64,000 bases of DNA. Source: Deinococcus terrestris. Its GTDB lineage: Bacteria > Deinococcota > Deinococci > Deinococcales > Deinococcaceae. This document shows, in pieces, positions 11,701 to 21,944 of the stretch. The notes under the pieces were generated by a model that saw only the letters and a program-made list of their open reading frames with translations, was not told the DNA's origin and ran no database searches. Positions within the stretch are counted from its first letter, which is position 1; every line of letters starts with the position of its first letter. The translations under genes were made by a program, and so were the position numbers. The stretch covers positions 1-64,000 of the forward strand of contig NZ_WBSL01000006.1 of NCBI RefSeq assembly GCF_009377345.1. Direction: 5' to 3'.

Positions 11701-12498
11701 TCACTGCCCGCGTGCCTCGTCCCGCCGCAGCGCCCAGAGCGCCAGCGCCCCGAAGACGAGCGCGTACCCGGCCAGCCACAGCCAGTGCGTCCCCTCCCCG
11801 CCCGTCTGCCCGGCCACCGTGCCCCACCCGACTCCCGCGAGGTGATAACTCGGCAGATACGGCGCGATCTTCTGGATGAAGTTCGGGAGCCCGTCCAGCG
11901 GCACGAACAGCCCCGACGCGAAGGCGATGATGAAGCTAACAAGGTTTGCCAGGACCTGCGCGGCCTGCGGGTTTGCCAGAAAGCCGATGCTCAGGCCCAC
12001 GGCAATCAGCGACACCATGCCCGCGAGCAGCTTGACGAGCAGGCTCAGCGCCAGCCCCAGCGGCAGGGTCACGCCGCCCGCGAAGTGCGCGAAGGTGTAC
12101 AGCAGCGTCAGGCTCAGGGCGCTGAAGCACAGCGCGGCGATCACCTTGCCCGCGAGGTACATCCACGTCGGCATGGGCGAGGCCCGCAGCAGCCGCAGCC
12201 ACCCACCCGTCCGCTCCACGGCCACCGCCGACCCGAAGGAGAACATGGCGAGGCTCAGCAGCGAGTAGGTCCCGAAGCTCACCAGAATGATCTGGCCCAC
12301 GTTCACCCCGCTGTCCGTGGTTTCCTTCACCGCGGGCAGGCCGAACAGCCCGAAGAACATGATCGGAAAGCCGACCGTGCCGATGAAGAACATGGGGTTG
12401 CGAATCATCCGCCGCAGCTCGGCCAGGACCAGTTGCCCCAGGGCGGGCAGGAGGGGCGTGCGGTGGGTGGCGGGGGCGGCGGTGGTCAGGGTCGTCAT
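11701..12498 (-). CDS. ABC-2 type exporter permease
   Basis: A 265-residue ABC-2 permease with an N-terminal cytoplasmic segment (LVLAELRRMIRNPMFF), about six membrane helices, and the loop AVAVERTGGWLRLLRASPMP typical of multidrug/lantibiotic-type exporters. The start region reads GTG-ATG-ATG-ATG behind a strong SD (GAGGTGAT), so several tandem starts are possible. I use the last ATG (12498), about 8 nt from the SD. Partner ATPase is 32 nt upstream and the kinase follows 38 nt downstream. Confidence 0.9.
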   Translation of the reverse strand: MTTLTTAAPATHRTPLLPALGQLVLAELRRMIRNPMFFIGTVGFPIMFFGLFGLPAVKETTDSGVNVGQIILVSFGTYSLLSLAMFSFGSAVAVERTGGWLRLLRASPMPTWMYLAGKVIAALCFSALSLTLLYTFAHFAGGVTLPLGLALSLLVKLLAGMVSLIAVGLSIGFLANPQAAQVLANLVSFIIAFASGLFVPLDGLPNFIQKIAPYLPSYHLAGVGWGTVAGQTGGEGTHWLWLAGYALVFGALALWALRRDEARGQ

Positions 12499-12530
12499 CA
12501 TCATCACCTCGGGGGGAAGCAGGGGAGGGC

Positions 12531-13421
<891 letters not shown>

Positions 13422-13480
13422 GGGCGTATCGTGCGCCGCGCCGGATGCGGGCCCCAGTGCCGGGCGTCAGGGGGAAGGGG

Positions 13481-13492
13481 TGACAATTGTCA
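13481..13492. promoter_or_regulatory. Perfect 12-bp palindrome upstream of the ABC operon
   Basis: TGACAATTGTCA is a perfect palindrome 60 nt upstream of the ATPase start, in an otherwise GC-rich gap. It could be the operator for the operon's own response regulator, which is an inference from position only. The rest of 13422-13620 holds no gene that I can support. Confidence 0.4.
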
Positions 13493-13621
13493 GGGAGGGG
13501 ACCATCTCGCGGTACACAGCCTTTGCCTACGGGCGGGTCGCATGACAAGCGGGGGACGGGAGGCCACACCTCGTCTAAGAGAAAAGGGCAGACGCTGCGA
13601 CCAACAGCAAATACCGGAAAG

Positions 13622-13690
13622 GTGGTGCTGCTGATCACGGCGGTCCTGACCATGCTGAAGCTGCTGGTCGAAATCCAGTCCCTCACCTGA
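13622..13690 (+). CDS. Possible 22-residue hydrophobic peptide
   Basis: A short frame starting with GTG (13622 or 13625) encodes an almost wholly hydrophobic segment (LLITAVLTMLKLLVEI) with the look of one membrane helix. GGAAAG precedes it, but too close for a standard RBS. It is the only coding candidate in front of the strong terminator at 13739. It may instead be part of a non-coding RNA; the call rests on composition and on the terminator, not on homology. Confidence 0.22.
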   Translation: MVLLITAVLTMLKLLVEIQSLT

Positions 13691-13738
13691 GCGAAACGCC
13701 TCTCGTGCGTGCCCGCCGTGTCCAGACCCGCTCCATGA

Positions 13739-13766
13739 CAGCCCCGGCCACCGGTCGGGGTTTTTC
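13739..13766 (+). terminator. Strong intrinsic terminator of an unassigned plus-strand transcript
   Basis: AGCCCCGGCC-ACC-GGTCGGGG forms a stable hairpin followed by TTTTT. No established plus-strand gene lies upstream of it (the nearest is the P450 four kilobases away, with a minus-strand operon between), so it must end an unannotated transcript starting after about 13490. Confidence 0.75.
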
Positions 13767-13805
13767 CTTTCACCTTCGCGGCCGTGCCCGCTAGACTCGG
13801 AGCCT

Positions 13806-14408
13806 ATGGCCGACCCTGACCGCATCCGTGAAGCGCTGCGAGCCGCCATGACCGCCTGGGCGGTCGCGGAGGTGCGCGGCGACCAGGCCCGCGTGACCCT
13901 GGCCCCCCACCCCCAGAGCCTCGCCCGGCACCTCGAGGCGGTGGACCCGCAGTGGGCGCTTGGCTGGGCCTGCGACAGCGTGACGCCGCCCGTGGTCCGC
14001 GCCCGCCTGACCGTGGGGGGCGCCACCCGCGAGGGGCTGGCGACCGGCCACACCCTCCCCGACGCCCGGCTGCGGGCGCTGGCCGACGCTGCCCGCTTCT
14101 TCGGCTTGGACCTGCCCGAGGAGGCGCAGTGGGTCGAGTATGACCTCGAGGACGGCCCCAACACCACCGACCTCGACGCCGAGGTGGAGGAGGTGGCCGC
14201 CCCCGCTCCCCGCGCCGCCCTGCCCCCGGCCCCGCCCCGCGACCCCCAGATGGAAAAGGCGCGGCAGCATATTCAGGACCTGATCGAGCAGCTCAAGGCG
14301 GCGGGCAAGGCGCGGGAGGCGACCCAGGCCCTGATGCGCGGCTACGGCGAGTCGCTGGAGGAAAGCCGCGCGATCTACAAGGAACTCCAGGGCATCTTGC
14401 GCGGCTAG
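13806..14408 (+). CDS. Rad52/DdrA-like protein, divergent paralogue
   Basis: A 200-residue protein. From my knowledge of the D. radiodurans DdrA sequence, the core segment RARLTVGGATREG ... ADAARFFGLDLPEEAQWVEYD aligns with DdrA's KGRLTVLGVTRED ... RYLYDLPKQWVDYD, and the C-terminus ESLEESRAIYKELQGIL with EDLELQREVYKHLKAAL. DdrA binds 3' single-stranded DNA ends and protects them after damage. The N-terminal DNA-binding part is weakly conserved and an Ala/Pro-rich linker (about 130-143) is inserted before the helical tail. TAGACT lies 8 nt before the ATG (leaderless). No RDRM site is seen, so it is probably not DdrO-controlled. Confidence 0.6.
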   Translation: MADPDRIREALRAAMTAWAVAEVRGDQARVTLAPHPQSLARHLEAVDPQWALGWACDSVTPPVVRARLTVGGATREGLATGHTLPDARLRALADAARFFGLDLPEEAQWVEYDLEDGPNTTDLDAEVEEVAAPAPRAALPPAPPRDPQMEKARQHIQDLIEQLKAAGKAREATQALMRGYGESLEESRAIYKELQGILRG

Positions 14409-14412
14409 GGAG

Positions 14413-15174
14413 ATGCTCAAGGTCATCGCGGTGGGGGACGTGCACGCCGACTGGCCCGCGCTGTGGGCGGCGCTGCGGGCGGCAAGCTGCCTGGACGCGG
14501 CCGGGCGACCCACGCCCCCGGTGCTGGCCGGGCTGTATCAGGTGGTGCTGATCGGCGACCTCGTCCACCCCAAAAACGAGCGGGCCTACGAGCGCCTGAC
14601 CGGGCTGCACCGCTTCGACGTGCGCGACCGCGACCACCTCCTGCTGGCGGCCCGCGAGCAGGTGCGTGAGCTGGAGCGCCTGCGCGAGTACCACGCGGCG
14701 GCCCCCCACGCCGTTCACCTCATTCTCGGCAACCACGACGCGGCGGTCCTGAGCCTCGACCACGTGCTGGGCACCGGGGGCGGCCTCGTCCATGTGGAGT
14801 TCGATCCCAAACGGGGCGGCACCCTGCTGCCGGAAGGGCTGCGGCGTTGGATGGAGGGCTTCTTGCGCGAGCTGCGCCTGGGCAGCGTGCAGTTCGCCCA
14901 CGTCTCGCCCCTGCCCGCCCACGCGATCTACGACGACCTCTTCTACAGCGACCCCAGTTCCAAACGCTGGTTTCGTGAGACGCCCGAGTACGTGCGGCAA
15001 GCGGGCCTGAGTCTCGGGGTCTACGGCCACACCCAGATGCCCAAGGGGATTTCCATCAACCGCGACGCCGGACTGTGCCTGATCGACGCCCTTCACGCCC
15101 GGCAGTATCTGGAACTGCTGCTCGACCCTGCCGCACCCGACCCGGTGCAGGGGGTCCGGGCTATGCCCTTCTGA
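14413..15174 (+). CDS. Calcineurin-like metallophosphoesterase
   Basis: A 253-residue phosphoesterase with all metal-binding motifs in order: GDVHAD (8-13), GDLVHP (48-53), GNHD (106-109), H163 in FAHVSP, and GHTQ (205-208). It begins 4 nt after the DdrA-like gene and is probably co-transcribed with it. The substrate is unknown; similar proteins hydrolyse dinucleoside polyphosphates, phosphoproteins or cyclic nucleotides. Confidence 0.88.
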   Translation: MLKVIAVGDVHADWPALWAALRAASCLDAAGRPTPPVLAGLYQVVLIGDLVHPKNERAYERLTGLHRFDVRDRDHLLLAAREQVRELERLREYHAAAPHAVHLILGNHDAAVLSLDHVLGTGGGLVHVEFDPKRGGTLLPEGLRRWMEGFLRELRLGSVQFAHVSPLPAHAIYDDLFYSDPSSKRWFRETPEYVRQAGLSLGVYGHTQMPKGISINRDAGLCLIDALHARQYLELLLDPAAPDPVQGVRAMPF

Positions 15175-15214
15175 TGGCTGGGTGCCCTGCTTCCAGTGCT
15201 GAAGTGTGGCCGTG

Positions 15215-15243
15215 TTGACAGGGCGGGGGGTGACCGCTATCCT
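15215..15243 (+). promoter_or_regulatory. Sigma70-type promoter of the tRNA-Asp/tRNA-Phe operon
   Basis: TTGACA (15215-15220), a 17-nt spacer, and TATCCT (15238-15243). This is an excellent housekeeping promoter 33 nt upstream of tRNA-Asp. A CGCTGC/GCAGCG hairpin (15250-15269) lies in the leader. Confidence 0.85.
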
Positions 15244-15274
15244 TGACCCCGCTGCTTTTCGCGGCAGCGCGGAG

Positions 15275-15351
<77 letters not shown>

Positions 15352-15353
15352 CC

Positions 15354-15430
<77 letters not shown>

Positions 15431-15440
15431 CGCAAGAAGA

Positions 15441-15462
15441 CTCCGCCACGCGCGGAGTTTTT
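15441..15462 (+). terminator. Terminator of the tRNA operon
   Basis: CTCCGC-CACGC-GCGGAG followed by TTTTT. On the minus strand the same stem is followed by TCTTCTT, so it may also end the reductase gene that converges on it. Confidence 0.85.
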
Positions 15463-15467
15463 GCTTT

Positions 15468-16061
15468 TCAGGCTGAATGGGCGAACCCCCGGCCAGCTCC
15501 AGCCGAGGGGCGAGGTCGCGGTGTCCCTCGGCCAGCCGCGCCCGCTGGGGCCAGAACCGGCGCGAAGGTCTGGCTGGGGCCGAAGGTTTCGGTGAAGCGG
15601 CGCTCGGCGGGCACGTTCAGGCGGCCCAGGATGGTTTCCACCGCCCACGTGAACCCCTCGGGGCCGCAGTAGTAATACTCGGCGTCGCCCGGCGGCAGGT
15701 GGGGGCGCAGCGTCTCCAGCCGGATCAGCCCAGCCTCGTCGTGGTGCTCGCCGGGGCGGTCCCCTGCGCCCACCTCGGTGTAGTAGACCAGCTTGCGGAC
15801 CGTCGGGTGGGTCCGGGCCACCTCGTTGACGTGCTCGCGGAAGGCGTGGGCCGAGGCCCCCAACGTCGCGTGAACGAACAGGACCGGGCGGGTAGACCCG
15901 GAGGTGACCAGAGTGTTGAGCATGCTCAGCATCGGCGTGATGCCGACCCCACCGCTGAGCAGCACGACCGGGCGGTCCGAGTCCTGCAGGGAGAAGTCGC
16001 CCGCCGGGGTCTTCACGAGCACCTGCGGGGAGACGGGGCGGGGGGAAGGGTCAGTGGACAC
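15468..16061 (-). CDS. NAD(P)-binding reductase domain, flavohaemoglobin-like, lacking the FAD domain
   Basis: A 197-residue protein corresponding to the C-terminal part of a flavohaemoglobin/ferredoxin-NADP reductase-like enzyme. It begins at the end of the FAD domain (KTPAGDFSLQDSDRPVVLL), then the nucleotide motif GGVGITPM (37-44) and YYYCGPEGF (129-137). The roughly 100-residue FAD-binding domain with its RxYS motif is missing, and a 40-residue Ala/Gly/Pro-rich tail follows. The GTG start overlaps the globin stop by 11 nt. It may be a decayed flavohaemoglobin or a reductase working with another flavoprotein. Confidence 0.75.
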   Translation of the reverse strand: MSTDPSPRPVSPQVLVKTPAGDFSLQDSDRPVVLLSGGVGITPMLSMLNTLVTSGSTRPVLFVHATLGASAHAFREHVNEVARTHPTVRKLVYYTEVGAGDRPGEHHDEAGLIRLETLRPHLPPGDAEYYYCGPEGFTWAVETILGRLNVPAERRFTETFGPSQTFAPVLAPAGAAGRGTPRPRPSAGAGRGFAHSA

Positions 16062-16473
16062 GGACAGCCTCCGGCGGGGTGGCGAGGGCGTGGCGTTCGA
16101 GGTTGGGGTGCATCCGGCTGGCCAGCCCCAGCAGGGCGGCGGCCTCGGCGGCGGGCAGTTCCTCGCCCAGCGTCTGCTCCCACAGGGCCAGCCAGCGACC
16201 GAAATGGGCCGGGCCGATACCCAGGCCGGTGTGCGCCGGGCCAGGGTGCCCCCGGTACGCGCTCGGCCCGCCCGTCACCGCCCGCCAGAACCCTTCCAGC
16301 CGGGCGATGTGCAGCGGCCAGCCGCCGCGCGGGAAGGGACCGATCCGGGCGAACACCGGGCCGAGCAGATCGTCGGCCGTGGCCCTCGCGTAAAAGGCCC
16401 ACAGCACCCGACGCAACCGTTCTTCGCCCACGCGCGCAAACAGGCGGTCTTCTGGCGTCAGGGAAAGGGTCAT
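16051..16473 (-). CDS. Group III-like truncated haemoglobin
   Basis: A 140-residue globin of truncated type. Features are W52 and H55 in the E-helix region (GGWPLHIARLEGFW), Y73 with RGHPGPAH, the probable proximal haem ligand H81, and the following HFGRWLALWEQTL block characteristic of group III. Such globins bind O2 or NO. The gene is translationally coupled to the reductase fragment and divergent from an Rrf2-type regulator, so nitric-oxide detoxification or sensing is a reasonable inference. ATG 16473 gives the usual globin length. Confidence 0.85.
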   Translation of the reverse strand: MTLSLTPEDRLFARVGEERLRRVLWAFYARATADDLLGPVFARIGPFPRGGWPLHIARLEGFWRAVTGGPSAYRGHPGPAHTGLGIGPAHFGRWLALWEQTLGEELPAAEAAALLGLASRMHPNLERHALATPPEAVRVH

Positions 16474-16559
16474 GGTCAAGCCTCTGCCTGCTGCTGGAAG
16501 GCGCCAGCGATGGGGCGGGAAGAAAAGAGGGAGGAGGCAAACATCGAAAAATCCATTCC

Positions 16560-16581
16560 GGATATGCAGGTCCACATATCC
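16560..16581. promoter_or_regulatory. Inverted repeat, candidate Rrf2-regulator operator
   Basis: GGATATG-N8-CATATCC is a perfect 7+7 inverted repeat. It sits immediately upstream of the rrf2 -35 box and at the start of the globin transcript, an ideal place for a repressor of both genes. The protein-site match is an inference. Confidence 0.6.
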
Positions 16582-16582
16582 A

Positions 16583-16611
16583 TTGACCGGCTCAGCGTAG
16601 TCGCCTATAAA
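16583..16611 (+). promoter_or_regulatory. Promoter of the Rrf2-type regulator
   Basis: TTGACC (16583-16588), a 17-nt spacer, and TATAAA (16606-16611) read toward the regulator. The box overlaps the opposing globin promoter. Confidence 0.7.
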
Positions 16612-16622
16612 GTGGATGTCAA
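16594..16622 (-). promoter_or_regulatory. Promoter of the globin-reductase operon
   Basis: On the minus strand TTGACA (16622-16617), a 17-nt spacer, and TACGCT (16599-16594). It overlaps the regulator promoter face to face, so polymerases cannot occupy both at once. Confidence 0.7.
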
Positions 16623-16655
16623 GGTCCACCACTCGCGGACCCAGGAGGCACCCCT

Positions 16656-17099
16656 TTGTTTTCCCAGACCACCGAATATGCGCTGCGGGCTGTCGTGACC
16701 CTCGCAGGAGCGGAGGGCCAGCCGCTCACCACCGCCGAGATCGCCGCCCGCACGAAGGTGCCGCCGGGCTACCTCTCCAAGGTGCTTCAGACGCTGGGGC
16801 GGGCCGGGCTGATCAAGGCGGCGCGGGGACTGCGCGGGGGCTACCGCTTGAGCCGTCCGGCGGCGAATATCTGCATGCTGGAGGTGGTCAACGCCGTCGA
16901 GCCGCTGGCTCGCATCAGCGAGTGCCCGCTGGGGCGGCCCGACCACACCAGCCTGTGCCCGCTGCACCGCCGCATCGACGAGGCCGTCGCGGCCACCGAG
17001 CGCCAGTTGGCGAGCACTACCCTTGAGGAACTGATCGAACCGGTTCCCGGCCATCCGGAAGCGCCGGTGTGGCCCGTGCCAGAGCAATCCATTTCCTGA
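16656..17099 (+). CDS. Rrf2-family transcriptional regulator (NsrR/IscR-like)
   Basis: A 147-residue Rrf2 protein: winged HTH (residues 1-65, with IAARTKVPPGYLSKVLQTL and RGLRGGYRLSR) and three cysteines at 73, 90 and 101 (CPLGRP ... LCPLHRRID) in the region where NsrR and IscR hold an Fe-S cluster. The start is TTG, supported by AGGAGG 7 nt upstream. Divergence from a globin points to NO or redox sensing. Whether it binds a cluster cannot be read from sequence, since the cysteine spacing differs from E. coli IscR. Confidence 0.88.
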   Translation: MFSQTTEYALRAVVTLAGAEGQPLTTAEIAARTKVPPGYLSKVLQTLGRAGLIKAARGLRGGYRLSRPAANICMLEVVNAVEPLARISECPLGRPDHTSLCPLHRRIDEAVAATERQLASTTLEELIEPVPGHPEAPVWPVPEQSIS

Positions 17100-17172
17100 A
17101 GCTCAGAGGAAACGGACGCGGACCGCTTCGGCCCCCGCGTCCTTCGCCATGTTCCACCTGCCAGACTGCCCC

Positions 17173-17529
17173 ATGCACTCCACCGCCGATGTGCGCGGCG
17201 TCTGCGCGGCCCTGCCCGGCTCGCGCGAGACGTTTCCCTTTGACGCAACCACGCTGGTCTTCAAGGTCGCGGGCAAGATGTACGCCCTGACCGACCTCAC
17301 CGCCGATCCGGTCACCCTCTCGCTGAAGGTGCGGCCCCAGGACGGGGAAGCGTTGCGGGCGGCATACCCCGCGATCACGCCCGGCTACCACCTCAACAAG
17401 CGCCACTGGGTCACGGTGACACTGGACGGGACAGTGCCGGAAGGGGTGGTGCGCGAATTGCTGGAGGCGAGCCACGCGCTCGTCGTGGCCGGGCTGACGC
17501 GGGCGCAGCGGGCGGAGTTGGAGGAGTAA
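17173..17529 (+). CDS. MmcQ/YjbR-family DNA-binding protein
   Basis: A 118-residue protein of the MmcQ/YjbR fold, with the hallmarks LPGSRETFPFD near the N-terminus, VFKVAGKMYAL, SLKVRP and PGYHLNKRHWVTV. Members adopt a CyaY-like fold and have been suggested to bind DNA; the cellular role is unsettled. ATG 17173 gives typical family length; an in-frame ATG at 17149 would add eight residues. Confidence 0.85.
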   Translation: MHSTADVRGVCAALPGSRETFPFDATTLVFKVAGKMYALTDLTADPVTLSLKVRPQDGEALRAAYPAITPGYHLNKRHWVTVTLDGTVPEGVVRELLEASHALVVAGLTRAQRAELEE

Positions 17530-17568
17530 AACGGGAAGGGAGCCGGGACGAACCTGGCTCCCTTCCCG
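17528..17568 (-). terminator. Terminator between alaS and the MmcQ/YjbR gene
   Basis: CGGGAAGGGAGCC and GGCTCCCTTCCCG form a perfect 13-bp stem with an 11-nt loop. On the minus strand it is followed by TTTTA, so it serves alaS best, but it lies between convergent genes and can block both. Confidence 0.85.
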
Positions 17569-17578
17569 CGTCCTGGCC

Positions 17579-20257
<2,679 letters not shown>

Positions 20258-20367
20258 GGGGCTGAGTCTATCAGCGGCCTCCGCTGGCGAATCTGCCGGA
20301 GACACGCTCGGCTCCCCCGCCAGAGGGCGGATGTGCGGCCCCTTCCTCCTCCCGTACCCTGCGGAGG

Positions 20368-21162
20368 ATGCCCGAAGCCGACGCCATCGCCCGCACGTCC
20401 CAGCCTCACACCCGCGGGAGCCTGGGGGCCGACCTGCGGGCGCTGGGGGTCGGGGAGGGGGAGACGCTGCTGGTCCACTCCAGCCTGAGCGCCCTGGGCT
20501 GGGTGGTGGGCGGCCCGGTGGCCGTGATTCAGGCCCTTCAGGACGTGCTGACGCCCGCTGGAACGCTCGTCATGCCCGCCCACAACACTGACCTCACCGA
20601 CCCGCAGGGCTGGAGCCGCCCGCCCGTGCCGGAAGCCTGGGTGCCGGTCATCCGGGAAGCGATGCCCGCCTTCGACCCCGCCCGCACCCCCACGCGCGGC
20701 ATGGGCCGGATTGCGGAACTGTTCCGCACCTGGCCGGAGGTGCGCCGCAGCAGCCATCCCCATTCGTCGTTTGCCGCCTGGGGCCGGTTCGCGGAGGCGG
20801 TCACGGCGGGGCACGGGCTGGCCTTTTCGCTGGGCGAAGAGTCACCGCTGGCCCGCGTCTACGATCTGGACGGGCGGGTGCTGCTGCTGAGAACAAGGAA
20901 GAACACCAGCCTGCACCTCGCGGAAGTGCGGGCCGGGCGGCGGGGCACGGTGACCCAGGGCGCCCCGGTAGCCGCGAAGGGCGAGCGGCGTTGGGTCACC
21001 TTCGACGATCTCGACTACGACGACGAAACGTTCCCCCCCGTCAAGGCCGCCTTCGAGGCGAGCGGGGCGGTCACGCGCGGGAGGGTGGGCTCCGCCGAGG
21101 CCCGGCTGATGCGGCAGCGTGAACTGGTGGAGTTCGCGGTGGCGTGGTGGCGGGCGGAGTAA
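20368..21162 (+). CDS. AAC(3)-family N-acetyltransferase
   Basis: A 264-residue protein with aminoglycoside 3-N-acetyltransferase motifs: [16 protein letters not shown] (near 31-47), [39 protein letters not shown] containing the catalytic-site His, and GVG..-like [14 protein letters not shown]. Known members acetylate aminoglycosides or related amines (FrbF, YokD); chromosomal homologues are often not resistance genes. A TACCCT box lies 10 nt before the ATG. It is divergent from alaS. Confidence 0.88.
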   Translation: MPEADAIARTSQPHTRGSLGADLRALGVGEGETLLVHSSLSALGWVVGGPVAVIQALQDVLTPAGTLVMPAHNTDLTDPQGWSRPPVPEAWVPVIREAMPAFDPARTPTRGMGRIAELFRTWPEVRRSSHPHSSFAAWGRFAEAVTAGHGLAFSLGEESPLARVYDLDGRVLLLRTRKNTSLHLAEVRAGRRGTVTQGAPVAAKGERRWVTFDDLDYDDETFPPVKAAFEASGAVTRGRVGSAEARLMRQRELVEFAVAWWRAE

Positions 21163-21180
21163 CGCCCTCCCCTCCAACGA

Positions 21181-21206
21181 AAAAGGCGGGGCCGTAGCCC
21201 CACCTC
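21181..21206 (-). terminator. Terminator of the glycine-zipper protein gene
   Basis: On the minus strand GGTGGGGC-TACG-GCCCCGCC is followed by TTTTTC, 18 nt after the stop codon. Confidence 0.8.
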
Positions 21207-21223
21207 CCGAACCGCATCCGGCT

Positions 21224-21772
21224 TTAGACGAACTGGCCGCCGTGCCGTGCCGCCGCCGCCTCGACCGCGTCGGCGGGCACGCTCTCCTCGACGGCCACCG
21301 CGCGGCCACTCTCGTTCATGCTACTGCTGAGGCGCTCGTACTGCTCGTCGCTCACGTCGTAGGAGCGGGCGTAGGTGCCTCCCGTGTCCTCCGCCCCCGC
21401 CGCGCCGCCGATGGCACCCACCGCCGCGCCCACACCGCTGCCCAGGGCGGTCATGCCCAGGATCACCGGAAGAGCCAGCCCGCCCGTCGCTACCGTGGCG
21501 GCGGTGCCCAGGACGCCCGCCGCCGCCCCGACCGCCGCGCCCACGCCGGTTCCCGCGATGGCGCCGCCGCCAGCGGCCTCGGCCACCTCGTCGTCAGTGG
21601 CATACCCCGCGTTGGCAGCAGTCGCCGTGTCCACCGCGCCCCCCGTCATGGTGCCCGACATGCGGCGGTTGACCGTGGTCTGCCCGACTTCCGGCTGCAC
21701 CAGCCCCTGGCGGCGAAGATCGTCGATAAAAGCGTCGGCCTGGGCCTTGCTAGGAAAAAGGAGGTGTCGCAT
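21224..21772 (-). CDS. Glycine-zipper stress protein (YflT/GsiB-like N-terminus)
   Basis: A 182-residue protein. The first 30 residues (LLFPSKAQADAFIDDLRRQG) resemble the heat-induced stress protein YflT domain. The middle (about 70-140) is a long Gly/Ala-rich glycine-zipper region (GGGAIAGTGVGAAVGAAAG, GSGVGAAVGAIGGAAG), and the C-terminus is again soluble (YDVSDEQYERLSSSMNESG). Such proteins are often membrane-associated and stress-induced. Function is inferred only. A CACACT box lies 7 nt before the ATG. Confidence 0.75.
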   Translation of the reverse strand: MRHLLFPSKAQADAFIDDLRRQGLVQPEVGQTTVNRRMSGTMTGGAVDTATAANAGYATDDEVAEAAGGGAIAGTGVGAAVGAAAGVLGTAATVATGGLALPVILGMTALGSGVGAAVGAIGGAAGAEDTGGTYARSYDVSDEQYERLSSSMNESGRAVAVEESVPADAVEAAAARHGGQFV

Positions 21773-21886
21773 GGGTCACAGTGTGCGTCCCTTTCCCTGC
21801 GGCCGGTATGAGAGAAGGGCCAAGCGTGGGCGCCCGGCGGGTGGGCGTTGCCCCCGGCACGGGAAGGAACAGACAAGGCGACAGAA

Positions 21887-21908
21887 ACCCTCTTCCGGGG
21901 GAGAGGGT
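21887..21908 (-). terminator. Terminator of the SARP-type regulator gene
   Basis: ACCCTCT (21887-21893) pairs with AGAGGGT (21902-21908), and on the minus strand TTTCTG follows. It lies 37 nt after the regulator's stop codon. Confidence 0.6.
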
Positions 21909-21944
21909 CTTGCGAAAGCTCGGGAAAGAGGTCCCCGCCGGGCT

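Noticed and set aside
13481..13492. TGACAATTGTCA considered as a DdrO (RDRM) site
   Set aside because: It does not match TTATGTTATTAACATAA beyond chance; kept only as an unassigned palindrome.
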